64,000 nt of DNA from Flagellimonas yonaguniensis (GCF_029193885.1 NZ_JARFVB010000008.1:83135-147134); one strand, 5' to 3'. Numbered from the stretch's first letter, positions 36,010 to 45,508 are shown. The notes: generated by a model not told the origin, from the letters alone. Numbers and translations: made by a program.

Positions 36010-39000
36010 ATGGTAATGAAATATTATGTAATGATGTTTGTGTCGCTCCTTTGTTTTTCTATTGGAGCATACGCACAGGAAATGAATGTGTCCGGGACTG
36101 TGACCGACACATCGGGAATGCCCCTTCCAGGGGTGTCCATTGTTGTCGTTGGATCGACCAATGGAACACAGACGGACTTTGATGGTAATTATTCCATTTC
36201 GGCTAACAAAGGTCAAACGCTACGTTTTAGCTACATTGGGCAAAAGACAGTGGAGCGGACGGTCGGTACGTCAAAGGTCATCGATGTCACTCTTGAAGAA
36301 GATGCCCAGGCCCTCGACGAAGTGGTTGTAACGGCCATGGGTATTGCCCGGGAGAAAAAGTCACTTGGGTATGCTACCCAAGAAGTTCAAGGGGATGAGG
36401 TAAGTGCCGTTAAGGCTCCCAATTTTGTGAACTCTTTATCGGGAAAAATTGCCGGTATTGATGTTAAAAGTAGTGGAACCATGGGTGGTTCCGCGAATGT
36501 GGTCATCAGGGGATACTCCTCCATAAACAACAGTAACCAAGCCTTGTTTGTTGTAGATGGGGTGCCAATTAGCAATGTCAATAACAATGGTGCCACCCAA
36601 GAAACCGGTAGAGGAGGCTATGATTATGGAAATGCCGCTGCGGACATCAACCCGGAGGATATAGAATCCATTAATGTCCTAAAAGGTGGTGCGGCTACAG
36701 CACTTTATGGTTATAGGGCATCGAACGGTGTAATTGTAATAACAACAAAAAAGGGAAAACGTAACAAAGGAATTGGGGTAACGGTAAATTCTTCCGTTAT
36801 GTTCAACCAATACAACCCAGATACTTTTGCGGAGTACCAAGATGAGTATGGGGCCGGTTATTCTGATATTTTTCATCCGGGAGGGTTTTACTTTGTGGAT
36901 CAAGACAATGATGGTGTTGAAGAGCCTTATGTCTTGGCGGATTGGGATGGGTCTTTCGGGGTCGTGCCATTTGATCAAAACCTAATGGTTTATCAGTGGG
37001 ACTCTTTTTACCCTCAACTGGAAGATACTTACGGAGTGGCAACACCTTGGGTGGCGGCCAAAAATGGACCAGCATCCGTATTTGAAACCGGTGTAACCCT
37101 GTTCAGAAGTGTATCCTTGGATGGAGGTAGCGATAAAGGCCAGTTTAAACTGGGATATACCAAATTGAACCAAAAGGGAATCATGCCCAATAGCCAAATC
37201 ACAAGGGATAACTTCGATTTTTACGCTAGCCATGATTTTACCGATAAATTGACCGCGGCGGCCAAAGTGACTTATGTTAAGACCACAGGTAAAGGGCGTT
37301 ACGGAACAGGTTACGATTCGCAGAACTTTATGCAAACGGCCAGACAGTGGTGGCAGACCAATGTTGATGTACAGGAGCAGAAGGACGCTTATTTTGCCAC
37401 CCGTGAGAACATAACTTGGAATACAAGTTATATTAATCAAGACCTACATCCCATTTATCACGATAACGTGTATTGGATGCGTCACGAGAATTATGAGACC
37501 GATTTAAGAAATCGAGTATATGGTAATGTCAATTTGAACTATAAGGTCAATGATTGGCTTGAGATTTTTGGCAGGGTCTCCTTGGACAATTACTCCGGGA
37601 ATCAGGAAGAGCGCATCAATAATCATAGTACATCAGTTTCCCAGTATAGTCTTTATACCGAGAATTTCAATGAGATGAACTATGACCTCATGTTCAATTT
37701 TGAGAAAGATCTTACCGATAAGATCAATCTTCGAGGGACCTTGGGAACCAATATTATGCGCCAGAAATACTCCACCTTCAGGGCGTCCACCAATGGAGGG
37801 ATCAATGTTGATCGTTTGTATGCACTGAGTAATTCGGTGAACCCGATAGATGCTCCATCTCAATATGAATACTCCATGGGAGTGGACGGTTATTATGCCA
37901 ATGCCTCTATCGGATATGATGGACTGGTGTTCTTGGAGGGATCCTATAGATATGATGTGTCATCGACTTTACCAAGTGATAACAATAGCTATGATTATTA
38001 TGGACTTTCAGGGAGTTTTGTTTTTTCAGAGCTTTTTGAGTCCGAGTTTTTACCATTCGCCAAATTGCGATTGGGATATGCAAGGACAGGTAACTCTGCT
38101 CAGCCATTGACTCTTTATAATACTTACGATTTGAACACTCCTGTTGGGGGACAGCCTTCAGGATCATTGCCTAGTACCAATAACAATTCAAATTTGACCA
38201 ACGAAAGTTCAGAGGAAAAAGAGATTGGATTGGAGATGGCTTTTAAGAACAGAAGATTTGGTTTTGATCTTTCGTTGTACGATAAGAGGTCATTTGACCT
38301 TCTCAATAACATAGCGGTTACGCCGGCAATAGGGTATTCCGGACAATGGATCAATACCGGTGAGATGGAGAACAAAGGGATTGAAGTGGCCTTATGGGGA
38401 ACACCTTTGAAAACTTTGGATTTTTCATGGAATGTAAATGTGAGCTGGGGCCAAAACAGAAATAAAGTATTGTCGCTGCCACAGGATTTGCCAGCCTTGC
38501 AATTGGCCAGTGTCCAATCCGGACTTTCCATCAATGCAGTGGTAGGGGAGGCATTTGGTACACTATATGGGTCTGATTTTGTCTATTTGGATGGCCAACG
38601 TGTTATCGACGAGAATGGCAACTATGCCGTTACCGAAAGCCAAAACGAAAATTTGGGAACCTTTCAACCCGATTGGAAGGGAGGTATAAAGAACACGTTC
38701 AACTATAAGGATTTCTCCCTGAGCTTTTTGATAGATGTTCAAGAAGGAGGAAAGGTATTCTCCTTGGACACATGGTACGGAATGGCCACGGGATTATATC
38801 CAGAAACGGCTGGATTGAATGAATTGGGAAATCCGGTAAGGACTCCGGTTACTGACGATTCAGATAGTGGGGGGATATTATTGGAAGGCGTCCAAGCAGA
38901 TGGCTCCCCCAATACAGTGAGGGCAAGTATGGATAGTTACGCCAACACCTTGGGGTATGCTGCTGCGCCGCACGCCCTACATGTTTATGATGCCAGTTTT

Positions 39001-39234
39001 GTTAAACTAAGGGAGGTGGCACTTACCTACTCATTGCCCCAAACACTTATTGCGAACACTTTTCTAAAGGGGGTCACTTTGTCGGCCACGGGAAGAAACT
39101 TGTGGATCATTCATAAAAACATTCCCTATAGTGACCCAGAGGCAGGTTTGAGCTCCGGTAACATACAGGGTTATCAATCAGGTGCATACCCATCCACAAA
39201 AGATTATGGATTTAGTGTAAAACTGCAATTTTAA
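36010..39234 (+). CDS. SusC/RagA TonB-dependent receptor (no STN domain)
   Basis: About 1074 residues from the start MVMKYYVMMFVSLLCFSIGA; an ATG two codons later is equally good, and earlier starts lack a clean signal peptide. Signal peptide ends near AYAQ. The carboxypeptidase-regulatory-like domain (VSGTVTDTSGMPLPGVSIVV, TDFDGNYSI) follows directly, with no STN domain. The plug begins LDEVVVTAMGIAREKKSLGY and has NVVIRGYSSINNSNQALFVV. The barrel ends DYGFSVKLQF. It imports an unknown ligand with the downstream SusD. Absence of STN fits the absence of sigma and FecR genes here. Confidence 0.95.
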   Translation: MVMKYYVMMFVSLLCFSIGAYAQEMNVSGTVTDTSGMPLPGVSIVVVGSTNGTQTDFDGNYSISANKGQTLRFSYIGQKTVERTVGTSKVIDVTLEEDAQALDEVVVTAMGIAREKKSLGYATQEVQGDEVSAVKAPNFVNSLSGKIAGIDVKSSGTMGGSANVVIRGYSSINNSNQALFVVDGVPISNVNNNGATQETGRGGYDYGNAAADINPEDIESINVLKGGAATALYGYRASNGVIVITTKKGKRNKGIGVTVNSSVMFNQYNPDTFAEYQDEYGAGYSDIFHPGGFYFVDQDNDGVEEPYVLADWDGSFGVVPFDQNLMVYQWDSFYPQLEDTYGVATPWVAAKNGPASVFETGVTLFRSVSLDGGSDKGQFKLGYTKLNQKGIMPNSQITRDNFDFYASHDFTDKLTAAAKVTYVKTTGKGRYGTGYDSQNFMQTARQWWQTNVDVQEQKDAYFATRENITWNTSYINQDLHPIYHDNVYWMRHENYETDLRNRVYGNVNLNYKVNDWLEIFGRVSLDNYSGNQEERINNHSTSVSQYSLYTENFNEMNYDLMFNFEKDLTDKINLRGTLGTNIMRQKYSTFRASTNGGINVDRLYALSNSVNPIDAPSQYEYSMGVDGYYANASIGYDGLVFLEGSYRYDVSSTLPSDNNSYDYYGLSGSFVFSELFESEFLPFAKLRLGYARTGNSAQPLTLYNTYDLNTPVGGQPSGSLPSTNNNSNLTNESSEEKEIGLEMAFKNRRFGFDLSLYDKRSFDLLNNIAVTPAIGYSGQWINTGEMENKGIEVALWGTPLKTLDFSWNVNVSWGQNRNKVLSLPQDLPALQLASVQSGLSINAVVGEAFGTLYGSDFVYLDGQRVIDENGNYAVTESQNENLGTFQPDWKGGIKNTFNYKDFSLSFLIDVQEGGKVFSLDTWYGMATGLYPETAGLNELGNPVRTPVTDDSDSGGILLEGVQADGSPNTVRASMDSYANTLGYAAAPHALHVYDASFVKLREVALTYSLPQTLIANTFLKGVTLSATGRNLWIIHKNIPYSDPEAGLSSGNIQGYQSGAYPSTKDYGFSVKLQF

Positions 39235-39244
39235 AAAAGTAACA

Positions 39245-40675
39245 ATGAAAAAAACAATATATATAATTCTCGCTATAGGAATGTTTTTCGGATGCGAGGA
39301 CTTTGAAGATTGGAATGTTGATGAGACGAATCCCAGCAGTGTTCCAGCAAGTTATTTGGTGACCAATGCCGAAAAGAATTTGTTTACTACCATGACAAGT
39401 ACAAGTGTGAACTATAATATTTTTAAGCTGTTCGCACAATATTGGAACGAGACCCAATATACGGACGAGGTAAACTACGATATAAGGGGCAGGGATATCG
39501 GAGGAAATTTCTTTCTCTATTTATATCGCGATGTATTGAACGATCTCCAGGAAGCAAAGCGACTTATAGATGAGGATATTACATTGAGTTCGAGTTACAA
39601 GTCCACCCAATCAGGTGTATTGGAAGTTCTGGAAGTATACACGTGGCACGTACTGGTGGATACCTATGGCAATATTCCCTACACCGAATCCTTATTAGGT
39701 GTGGATAATCTCACCCCTGTATACGATGATGATAGTGAAATTTACAATGATTTATTTGCAAGATTGGATAATGCCATTGTACAGTTGAATGCCGATTCCG
39801 AATCTTTTGGATCTGCCGATTTGATTTATAATGGATCGACTGCCCAATGGATAAAATTCGCCAATTCTTTGAAATTGAAAATGGCCGTCAGAATTTCCGA
39901 TTATGATCAGGATATGGCTCAACAGCTTGCTTCTGAAGCGGTTTCTCAAGGTGTTTTAACTTCCAATACCGACAATGCTTCATTTCCCTTTGAGACGGCA
40001 CCTCCCAACACCAATCCTGTTTGGACGAGTTTGGTTCAATCTGGCCGAAATGATTTTGTAGTGGCCAATACCTTTGTCGACATCATTTCACCGCTCAATG
40101 ACCCAAGAGCATCTGTTTTTATGGATGACAATGTATTTCCATACGAGGGCGGTATTTATGGAACAGGGAGTTCCTATACGGATTTCACACATATTGGTGA
40201 TGCGTGGCATACGCCGGACCTTGAAGGGATCATATTAAGTTATGACGAGGTCCAATTCCTGTTGGCCGAAGCCGTTGAAAGAGGACTTGTTTCAGGTAAT
40301 GCCGAATCTTTTTACCAAGAAGGAATTAGGGCATCCATAACGTATTGGGGAGGGGCCCAAGAAGATATTGATGCATATTTGGCCCAATCTGAGGTGGCCT
40401 ACAATGCCGGTAATTGGAAGGAATCCATCGGTGTCCAAAAATACATAGCCTTGTACGGGCGTGGTTTTGAGGCATGGTCCACGTGGAGACTTTTGGACTA
40501 TCCGAACACATTTATCCGTCCTGTAATATCGGGTGAACCTGTGCCAAGACGCTATTTGTACGGCAACGACGAAGGCGATGTCAATAGTGTAAACTATGAG
40601 GCAGCAAGTACTGCCATGGGCGGAGACCTAAAGAGCTCAAGGGTATTTTGGGATATTGTTGGGCAAGGCAATTAA
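39245..40675 (+). CDS. SusD/RagB-like lipoprotein
   Basis: The protein has 476 residues with lipoprotein signal MKKTIYIILAIGMFFGC. The N-terminus DFEDWNVDETNPSSVPASYL and the helical core (LEVLEVYTWHVLVDTYGNIP, AQWIKFANSLKLKMAVRISD) are those of the SusD-like family with the NxxNP-type opening. The C-terminal segment ILSYDEVQFLLAEAVERGLV is also typical. It begins 10 bp after susC. Forms the outer-membrane import pair with the preceding receptor. Confidence 0.92.
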   Translation: MKKTIYIILAIGMFFGCEDFEDWNVDETNPSSVPASYLVTNAEKNLFTTMTSTSVNYNIFKLFAQYWNETQYTDEVNYDIRGRDIGGNFFLYLYRDVLNDLQEAKRLIDEDITLSSSYKSTQSGVLEVLEVYTWHVLVDTYGNIPYTESLLGVDNLTPVYDDDSEIYNDLFARLDNAIVQLNADSESFGSADLIYNGSTAQWIKFANSLKLKMAVRISDYDQDMAQQLASEAVSQGVLTSNTDNASFPFETAPPNTNPVWTSLVQSGRNDFVVANTFVDIISPLNDPRASVFMDDNVFPYEGGIYGTGSSYTDFTHIGDAWHTPDLEGIILSYDEVQFLLAEAVERGLVSGNAESFYQEGIRASITYWGGAQEDIDAYLAQSEVAYNAGNWKESIGVQKYIALYGRGFEAWSTWRLLDYPNTFIRPVISGEPVPRRYLYGNDEGDVNSVNYEAASTAMGGDLKSSRVFWDIVGQGN

Positions 40676-40769
40676 GGCCCAAAGTTCTTATCTAACCATT
40701 AAATCAAGGCATTTCAGGGTCATTATTGGCCCTGGAGTGCCTATTGTTGATTTCAATAAACTAGTCATC

Positions 40770-41453
40770 ATGAAATATTATATATTGATACCGCTGTTTC
40801 TATGTACTGCGGTTTTTTCATTTGCACAGAAGAACGGATCCAATCTAAGATCGGGTCAAATGCAAAGCTATAATCCCATACTTTCGAGCAGCGTAAATGA
40901 TTTTGTTGGCTCCGATAACCCCATTGAGGGGTCAAGGTTTGTATTTGAAGATTTTGATAAGAGTGGTACTATCTATACAGCTAATCAATTGTACCGAACC
41001 GAGGGATTGAACATTGATGCACTTAAGCACGATATCATATTAAAAGTTGGCCAGGATTCGATTCTTGTGCTGGATAAAAACAATATTGATTCATTGAAAA
41101 TAAATGGACGACTTTTTAAAAAAATCGAGAAAGATGATAGGTTATTTGAAGTGTTGTACCAGAATCCAGGGATTGCTTTGTTGGGAAGGTATGATTGTCA
41201 AATAAAGAAAGGAAATATGAATGTGATGAAGGGGACTACCGAAAAGGATAGCTATAAAATTACCGAAAGCCATTTTTTGTTCATCGAGGGGAAGGGAATT
41301 GAGGCATTCTCAATGCGCAAAAAGGATGTTTTAAACCACTTCGATGACAAACGATTTGAAATAAAGGCCTATGTCCAAGAAAATAATTTGGATTTCAAGC
41401 ATTTGAAGGACGTGGTCAAAATCTTTGATTTTTATTACACAACAAAGGATTGA
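40770..41453 (+). CDS. Secreted protein of unknown function
   Basis: About 227 residues from MKYYILIPLFLCTAVFSFAQ, chosen because it gives a proper signal peptide. An earlier in-frame start would overlap susD and lacks one. The mature part begins with NGSNLRSGQMQSY and has mixed alpha/beta composition rich in Lys and Asp, with no known domain seen. It lies 94 bp after susD and is probably the third gene of the locus. A hairpin follows its stop. Confidence 0.75.
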   Translation: MKYYILIPLFLCTAVFSFAQKNGSNLRSGQMQSYNPILSSSVNDFVGSDNPIEGSRFVFEDFDKSGTIYTANQLYRTEGLNIDALKHDIILKVGQDSILVLDKNNIDSLKINGRLFKKIEKDDRLFEVLYQNPGIALLGRYDCQIKKGNMNVMKGTTEKDSYKITESHFLFIEGKGIEAFSMRKKDVLNHFDDKRFEIKAYVQENNLDFKHLKDVVKIFDFYYTTKD

Positions 41454-41915
41454 CATTATCCATCATAGAGTGATCTATGATGGAGTCAATACCCTCTTTT
41501 AATAGCTGATCATTGTCTCCAAGAGCTTATTGTTCTGAAAGCTCGATGATCATTTTTCACCCACTTAATGAGTGGCTTTCGCGTTGAAATATCAATGAAG
41601 TACGTTGTTAATAAACTAGAATTGTGGTATATCGTCTGTTCCGTGTAACCATCCTGTTTCACTTTTTGTTTCCTCCATATTGTCCCATTTGATGAGTTGG
41701 GAAGGTAGGATACCTAAATTTAGGATTCCTGTCAGCACAATGATCAATTATAAAAATCCGGCCGATCTGGCAAATTTATTTGAACACATATCTTGATTCA
41801 ATTGTTGTGTAAATAAAGTGGATTCAAAGATTTGAATAAAGTCATGAAACCCAACAATTAAGTAAGGCCCCCTTGAAAAGAGGGCCTTGCAACGGGTTGG
41901 AGCAATGGAACTACT
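41454..41915. other. Convergent intergenic region with two hairpins
   Basis: A 462-bp gap between convergent genes. A perfect 9-bp stem-loop (CATCATAGA 41461-41469 with TCTATGATG 41474-41482) lies 7 bp after the plus-strand gene, but no strong T run follows. The stem AAGGCCC at about 41864 pairs with GGGCCTT near 41888 and lies 27 bp after the minus-strand gene. Both are plausible 3' ends. Nothing else was recognised. Confidence 0.5.
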
Positions 41916-42677
41916 CTACCAGGCCAACTCGTAAGTGTTTCCACTTCCCATGGTCAGTGTTGCTGTTTGGTTACCGGTAAACACCAGTGTGCCGTTGTAA
42001 TTATAGGTGTTACCATTCGATGTTTCGCCGACGAAACTTGCATAAATCGTTCCTGAGGTCACATTGTGGTTTGACTTTAAAATGTTAAGGTCCGTTGTGC
42101 TTAGTTCAATGCTGCTGGTAAAGGAATTTTCGTTTCGTACGAACGATTCCTGTGAGCCTGATACTGTATAGGACTCGTTTACCAGATAGCTTGGTGCATC
42201 TTTTTCCAAGTTTATAATGTTCATGCTGGCATTGGTGCTTCCATCCGAACTGATTCTTGGACCATCATAATTGACTGTGCCCGTTAGTTCAAAATCTGCA
42301 GTTGTTGGATTAAGATCGGAATCACAGTCTATGATCCAGTCCCATGTAAGGTTTGCGCTATAGGTGATGTTGCCCGATTGACCTGAAATGCTGTATGAGG
42401 AACCGTACTCCTCCCCACATGAATAATCTTCTACTTTACTGGATTCAGGTGCAGTGCCTTCGATTGTGTAGATAGCTTGGCTGGTCTGCTCTACCATTCC
42501 GCCTGATTCGGGGGACACTGACATGGAGATGGCTTCTGCCGCTTCTTCCTCCGTAATGGCACCATCGGTTTCCCCAGTGGATTCATCATCGTCACTGCAC
42601 GAAACCATGGCCAAGGCAAATATCGACATTCCAATAAATAACATTCTACCTTTCCATATCTTACCAAATGAATTCAT
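41916..42677 (-). CDS. Lipoprotein of unknown function
   Basis: The protein has 253 residues. The lipoprotein signal reaches MVSC at cysteine 27 and is followed by the acidic SDDDESTGETD linker. The mature part is beta-rich with many Ser, Thr and Asn residues (SANLTWDWIIDCDSDLNPTT, GTVNYDGPRISSDGST, NTYNYNGTLVFTGNQTATLT). Two paired cysteines (SCGEEYG and IDCDSD) may form a disulfide. No known domain was recognised. It is a single gene on the minus strand. Confidence 0.75.
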   Translation of the reverse strand: MNSFGKIWKGRMLFIGMSIFALAMVSCSDDDESTGETDGAITEEEAAEAISMSVSPESGGMVEQTSQAIYTIEGTAPESSKVEDYSCGEEYGSSYSISGQSGNITYSANLTWDWIIDCDSDLNPTTADFELTGTVNYDGPRISSDGSTNASMNIINLEKDAPSYLVNESYTVSGSQESFVRNENSFTSSIELSTTDLNILKSNHNVTSGTIYASFVGETSNGNTYNYNGTLVFTGNQTATLTMGSGNTYELAW

Positions 42678-42793
42678 TTTTTTCAGGATTTAAGGTTTGA
42701 AGATTAATTTTCCCTGTTGTTGTTTTTAGGCTAAACTACCTTGTGTGTTTCCCGATTCATGCCTAAAATTGGGCGAGGCTGCAATTTTTTGAG

Positions 42794-43373
42794 GTGAAAA
42801 TGCCATTATCCCTTGTAGTCCATTTTACCTTTAAAATAATCCTTGAAAACTTTGAAGACTGGCACAAAGGAGTTGTTGCTGATAAAACCGGAAGTCAGTC
42901 CATAAATGGGTTTTTATTGTTTGTGGTTGGTAAGTGCCGAACTATTTGTCCCAAAGGTTATGTGGGAAATCCCATTGAAACTATCCTAAAACCCACTACC
43001 AGTCGGAACCCAGAAAGATACTTTAATATATGGACAGTTGATTTTTTGGGTTCGGCAGTAGGGATTTATTGGGCTATGCCCAGTTTCCGGAAGATTCGGG
43101 CCTACTTGGCTTGGATACGGATAATAGATCTCCAGAAACCGATGGGGTCGTTATTGGGTATAAACACTTTGGTTCTAATGAGAAGGGAAGTTTTTCTGAT
43201 TTGACCGCTCCTTTTGATCTGGGAAGAACAACTACCCATGAGGGAGGACATTGGTTAGGGTTACAACATATCTGGGGTAATGGAGGTTGCCAGTACGATG
43301 ATTATTGTCAGGATACACCTTGGCCTCGGAGCCCAATTATATGGGTTATACAGATAGGTGCCTTTTAAACTGA
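42794..43373 (+). pseudogene. M43 (pappalysin/cytophagalysin-like) metalloprotease pseudogene
   Basis: The zinc-binding signature HEGGHWLGLQH, matching HExxHxxGxxH, is kept in TTTHEGGHWLGLQHIWG, followed by a DTP segment as in M43 proteases. The reading frame is broken twice. YFNIWTVDFLGS is in one frame, LLGYAQFPEDSG up to the zinc motif is in the next, and NYMGYTDRCLLN at 43335-43370, matching the conserved MxYTDDxC region, is in a third. N-terminal signal and propeptide are missing and the C-terminus is absent. It is a decayed remnant of a secreted protease gene. Confidence 0.85.
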
Positions 43374-43403
43374 TTTTAATTGAGTTTAAATGAAACCAAA
43401 TCA

Positions 43404-43439
43404 AATAAAAAAACCTGTAAATCAGTAATTTACAGGTTT
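43404..43439 (-). terminator. Terminator-like hairpin at the edge of repeat copy D
   Basis: The perfect 12-bp stem AAACCTGTAAAT (43411-43422) pairs with ATTTACAGGTTT (43428-43439), and a T-rich run follows on the minus strand. It shares the TAAAT/CAGT/ATTTA core with the hairpin at 30624-30650 and again sits next to the GTGGAGCCGGAGGCAC module. Confidence 0.65.
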
Positions 43440-43463
43440 AATGTTTTGTTTTGATAGGGTTTT

Positions 43464-43566
43464 AGTGGAGCCGGAGGCACCAGAACCTATCTCTGGAAAC
43501 CCTTTATTTATTGGGGTTTCAAGCTTATCGATATTTTATGATCACCGAATAGGTCACCTTATTTTT
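43464..43566. repeat. Dispersed repeat, copy D
   Basis: The most complete copy. GTGGAGCCGGAGGCAC is followed by AGAACCTATCTCTG, the inner stem GAAACCC (43496-43502) with GGGTTTC (43514-43520), AAGC, then the tail TCACC-GAATA-GGTCA (43542-43556). The hairpin at 43411-43439 adjoins it on the left. It fills most of the gap between the M43 pseudogene and the toxin gene. Confidence 0.65.
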
Positions 43567-43675
43567 AACTATCTAAAAATCAGATTCATAATTAGGATTC
43601 AAATATTGAAATATTGAGCTTCAATCTCAAATTTTCACCTTCGTAATGGTACCAATAGATAAAGGATGATTGACT

Positions 43676-44527
43676 TTATTCGTTTTTGAATTTGATTTTC
43701 CCAACTAGATCATGGAAATATTCAGGGCCCCAAATATTTAAAACATCATCATTTTTAATAAATCTGACGACATCCTCTTTGATGTTTTTAAATGATACTG
43801 ATTGAATTTTTTTTTGGAGCAGTTCAATTACCTGTTCGGGAGAAATATCGTTCGCTTGCCAGTCGTTTGTGTCTTTAGCCCTTGCTAAAAAATGGCTCAG
43901 ATCCAAAGAAATTCCCTTCTTGATATACCATTCCAAATCATACCAGTCCCGGCCTTTTACCCTATTTTTCCATTTTCTAAATAGTAAAGCATGTACTTTA
44001 CCAGCAAACAAGCTTGGCCCAGTAAAACACTTTACATAAAAAGAAAATGGCCTGAGCAATAACTTTTCTTCTGTGTTGAAGTTCAGGGGTGGTCGTCGGT
44101 CCACTTCTATTTTTATTTTCAGGGTTCTATTGGAACGTACCCCTGTTTGTTTAATAACATCTTCGAGTACGATTTCCTGCCATATGGTTTCTGCTTTCAA
44201 AAAAGCAGAATCTATCGCTGTTTCTTTTGTCTTTTTCTTGATACTTACATTGAGTCCCAACGATTTGAATTCATCCAGAATTGCTTTGAAGTAAGGTTCG
44301 ATGGAAAAATCGGGATCTGGTTGAAGTAAAGAGAAATCCAGGTATTCTGAATACCTATCCAACCCATATAAAATTCTGAGAGCGGTTCCGCCGTAAAAAG
44401 CTGCTTTTTCAAAAAAATCAGTCCTCGATAAACCTGCCAATGTGATCTCCTGCATTATTTCACGTAGTGCGGACAGTATCTCTTCTTCATTTCTTGGATT
44501 ATATTCTTCTATCCATTCTTTGATCAT
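43676..44527 (-). CDS. abiEii: AbiEii-type nucleotidyltransferase toxin
   Basis: The protein has 283 residues, the toxin of a type IV-like AbiE toxin-antitoxin and phage-abortive pair. The nucleotidyltransferase core begins KAAFYGGTALRILYGLDRYS. The next residues are EYLDFSL, where the family normally has EDLDFSL, so Tyr62 replaces the first Asp of the catalytic DxD while Asp64 is kept. A single G-to-T change explains it. The rest of the fold is intact (GPSLFAGKVHALLFRKWKNR, GRDWYDLEWYIKKG). Its ATG overlaps the stop of the antitoxin gene by 4 bp (44524-44527), showing translational coupling. Activity may be lost. Confidence 0.9.
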   Translation of the reverse strand: MIKEWIEEYNPRNEEEILSALREIMQEITLAGLSRTDFFEKAAFYGGTALRILYGLDRYSEYLDFSLLQPDPDFSIEPYFKAILDEFKSLGLNVSIKKKTKETAIDSAFLKAETIWQEIVLEDVIKQTGVRSNRTLKIKIEVDRRPPLNFNTEEKLLLRPFSFYVKCFTGPSLFAGKVHALLFRKWKNRVKGRDWYDLEWYIKKGISLDLSHFLARAKDTNDWQANDISPEQVIELLQKKIQSVSFKNIKEDVVRFIKNDDVLNIWGPEYFHDLVGKIKFKNE

Positions 44528-45162
44528 AATAGCCTCAATGTTTTGATAAGCATTTTTAAACTGTTTTTTTTAGGCGCGTTTTCAATCCATGTTTCCATAA
44601 TCTCCAGATTCAATGTATTTAATATTTCACTATCCAATCGGAGATCGTCCAATAGAAATTGTTGCGTTTGCTTGATGCTTCTGAGATTGACTCTTGGTGT
44701 CAACACGATTTTATCGCTCAACGCCTTTTCAGGAGAAGCAATCAGTGCTGTTTGTTTAGGGGAGTATCCTATACTTTTTATTCCGTAAGAGTAATAAGGT
44801 AACTTTAGTTGATGGTAACTAAACCTTCCAACTGGGGTTTTATATGTTTTTGAGGTTTTTATAGTTGCTGAACTTATCTCATAAATTCTCTCAGGGATTA
44901 AGTTCCAGTAGAATAGTGCGGCTTCCAGTGAAACATAACTAGGTCCCCTTAGGTGATTTGCTATTAGAAAAGGTTCCGGTGATGGTAGATCCATTTCCGG
45001 TCCTGTTATATATAATCCCCTTCTAATGGCTATGAGCTCATTGTTTTTGATCAACTCACTGATTTTATCGTTGGGGCGATCGTAATCACTAAGTAATTCC
45101 AAAATTAAATGTCTAGAAATGGGCCCTTCTGCAAAATCTTTTATCTTCGCTCTAAAATCCAT
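44524..45162 (-). CDS. abiEi: AbiEi-type antitoxin / transcriptional autoregulator
   Basis: The protein has 212 residues. The N-terminal winged-helix part (about 1-65) includes SRHLILELLSDYDRPNDKIS and ELIAIRRGLYITGPE. The C-terminal antitoxin domain has GPSYVSLEAALFYWNLIPER and SPEKALSDKIVL, both typical of AbiEi. In the known AbiE system the antitoxin binds inverted repeats at its own promoter and represses the pair. Two perfect palindromes with a shared core lie 21-109 bp upstream here, which fits that model. Confidence 0.9.
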   Translation of the reverse strand: MDFRAKIKDFAEGPISRHLILELLSDYDRPNDKISELIKNNELIAIRRGLYITGPEMDLPSPEPFLIANHLRGPSYVSLEAALFYWNLIPERIYEISSATIKTSKTYKTPVGRFSYHQLKLPYYSYGIKSIGYSPKQTALIASPEKALSDKIVLTPRVNLRSIKQTQQFLLDDLRLDSEILNTLNLEIMETWIENAPKKNSLKMLIKTLRLL

Positions 45163-45182
45163 GTTGTAACTATATAACTAGA

Positions 45183-45203
45183 TAATCGGAAAATATCCGA
45201 TTA
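45183..45203. promoter_or_regulatory. AbiE operator, proximal palindrome
   Basis: Perfect inverted repeat TAATCGGA-AAATA-TCCGATTA, 21 bp, ending 21 bp before the abiEi start at 45162. The centre is at 45193. Confidence 0.75.
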
Positions 45204-45240
45204 AGTGTTCTAAAAATAACAATAAAATGTAAAATATTGA

Positions 45241-45271
45241 ATACATAATCGGAAAATAACCGATTATGTAT
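45241..45271. promoter_or_regulatory. AbiE operator, distal palindrome
   Basis: Perfect inverted repeat with 12-bp arms (ATACATAATCGG at 45241-45252 and CCGATTATGTAT at 45260-45271). Its central 21 bp match the proximal operator at 18 of 21 or more positions. The centre at 45256 is 63 bp from the proximal one, equal to six helical turns, so bound dimers would face the same side of the DNA. Confidence 0.75.
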
Positions 45272-45349
45272 GCTTGTTGTGACAATTGCATTGAAGTGGT
45301 TACAGGTTTATAGCAGTCAGGATTTATTTGATGCTTTGGGCCATAAAGC

Positions 45350-45445
45350 AAACGAGAGGCTCTAGAACCTACCTCTGAAAACACCTTTAATATGGGCTTG
45401 CCAGCCTTTTAAAATTTTATGCTCACCAAATAGGTGACTTTATTA
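45350..45445. repeat. Dispersed repeat, copy E
   Basis: AGAACCTACCTCTGAAAACACC, then GGGCTTGCCAGCCTTTT, then the tail TCACC-AAATA-GGTGA (45423-45437), a perfect 5-bp palindrome. The inner stem is partly decayed. It lies between the AbiE promoter and the nucleotidyltransferase remnant. Confidence 0.6.
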
Positions 45446-45508
45446 ATCAAGGTTGATTTGGACCTGCCAAAGTATGCAAATCTTGGTAAATGTGAAGAAA
45501 TTAAATCA

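Noticed and set aside
42794..43204. Intact 136-codon gene in this frame
   Set aside because: The frame contains only part of the M43 match and loses it at the frameshift. It is better explained as a pseudogene.
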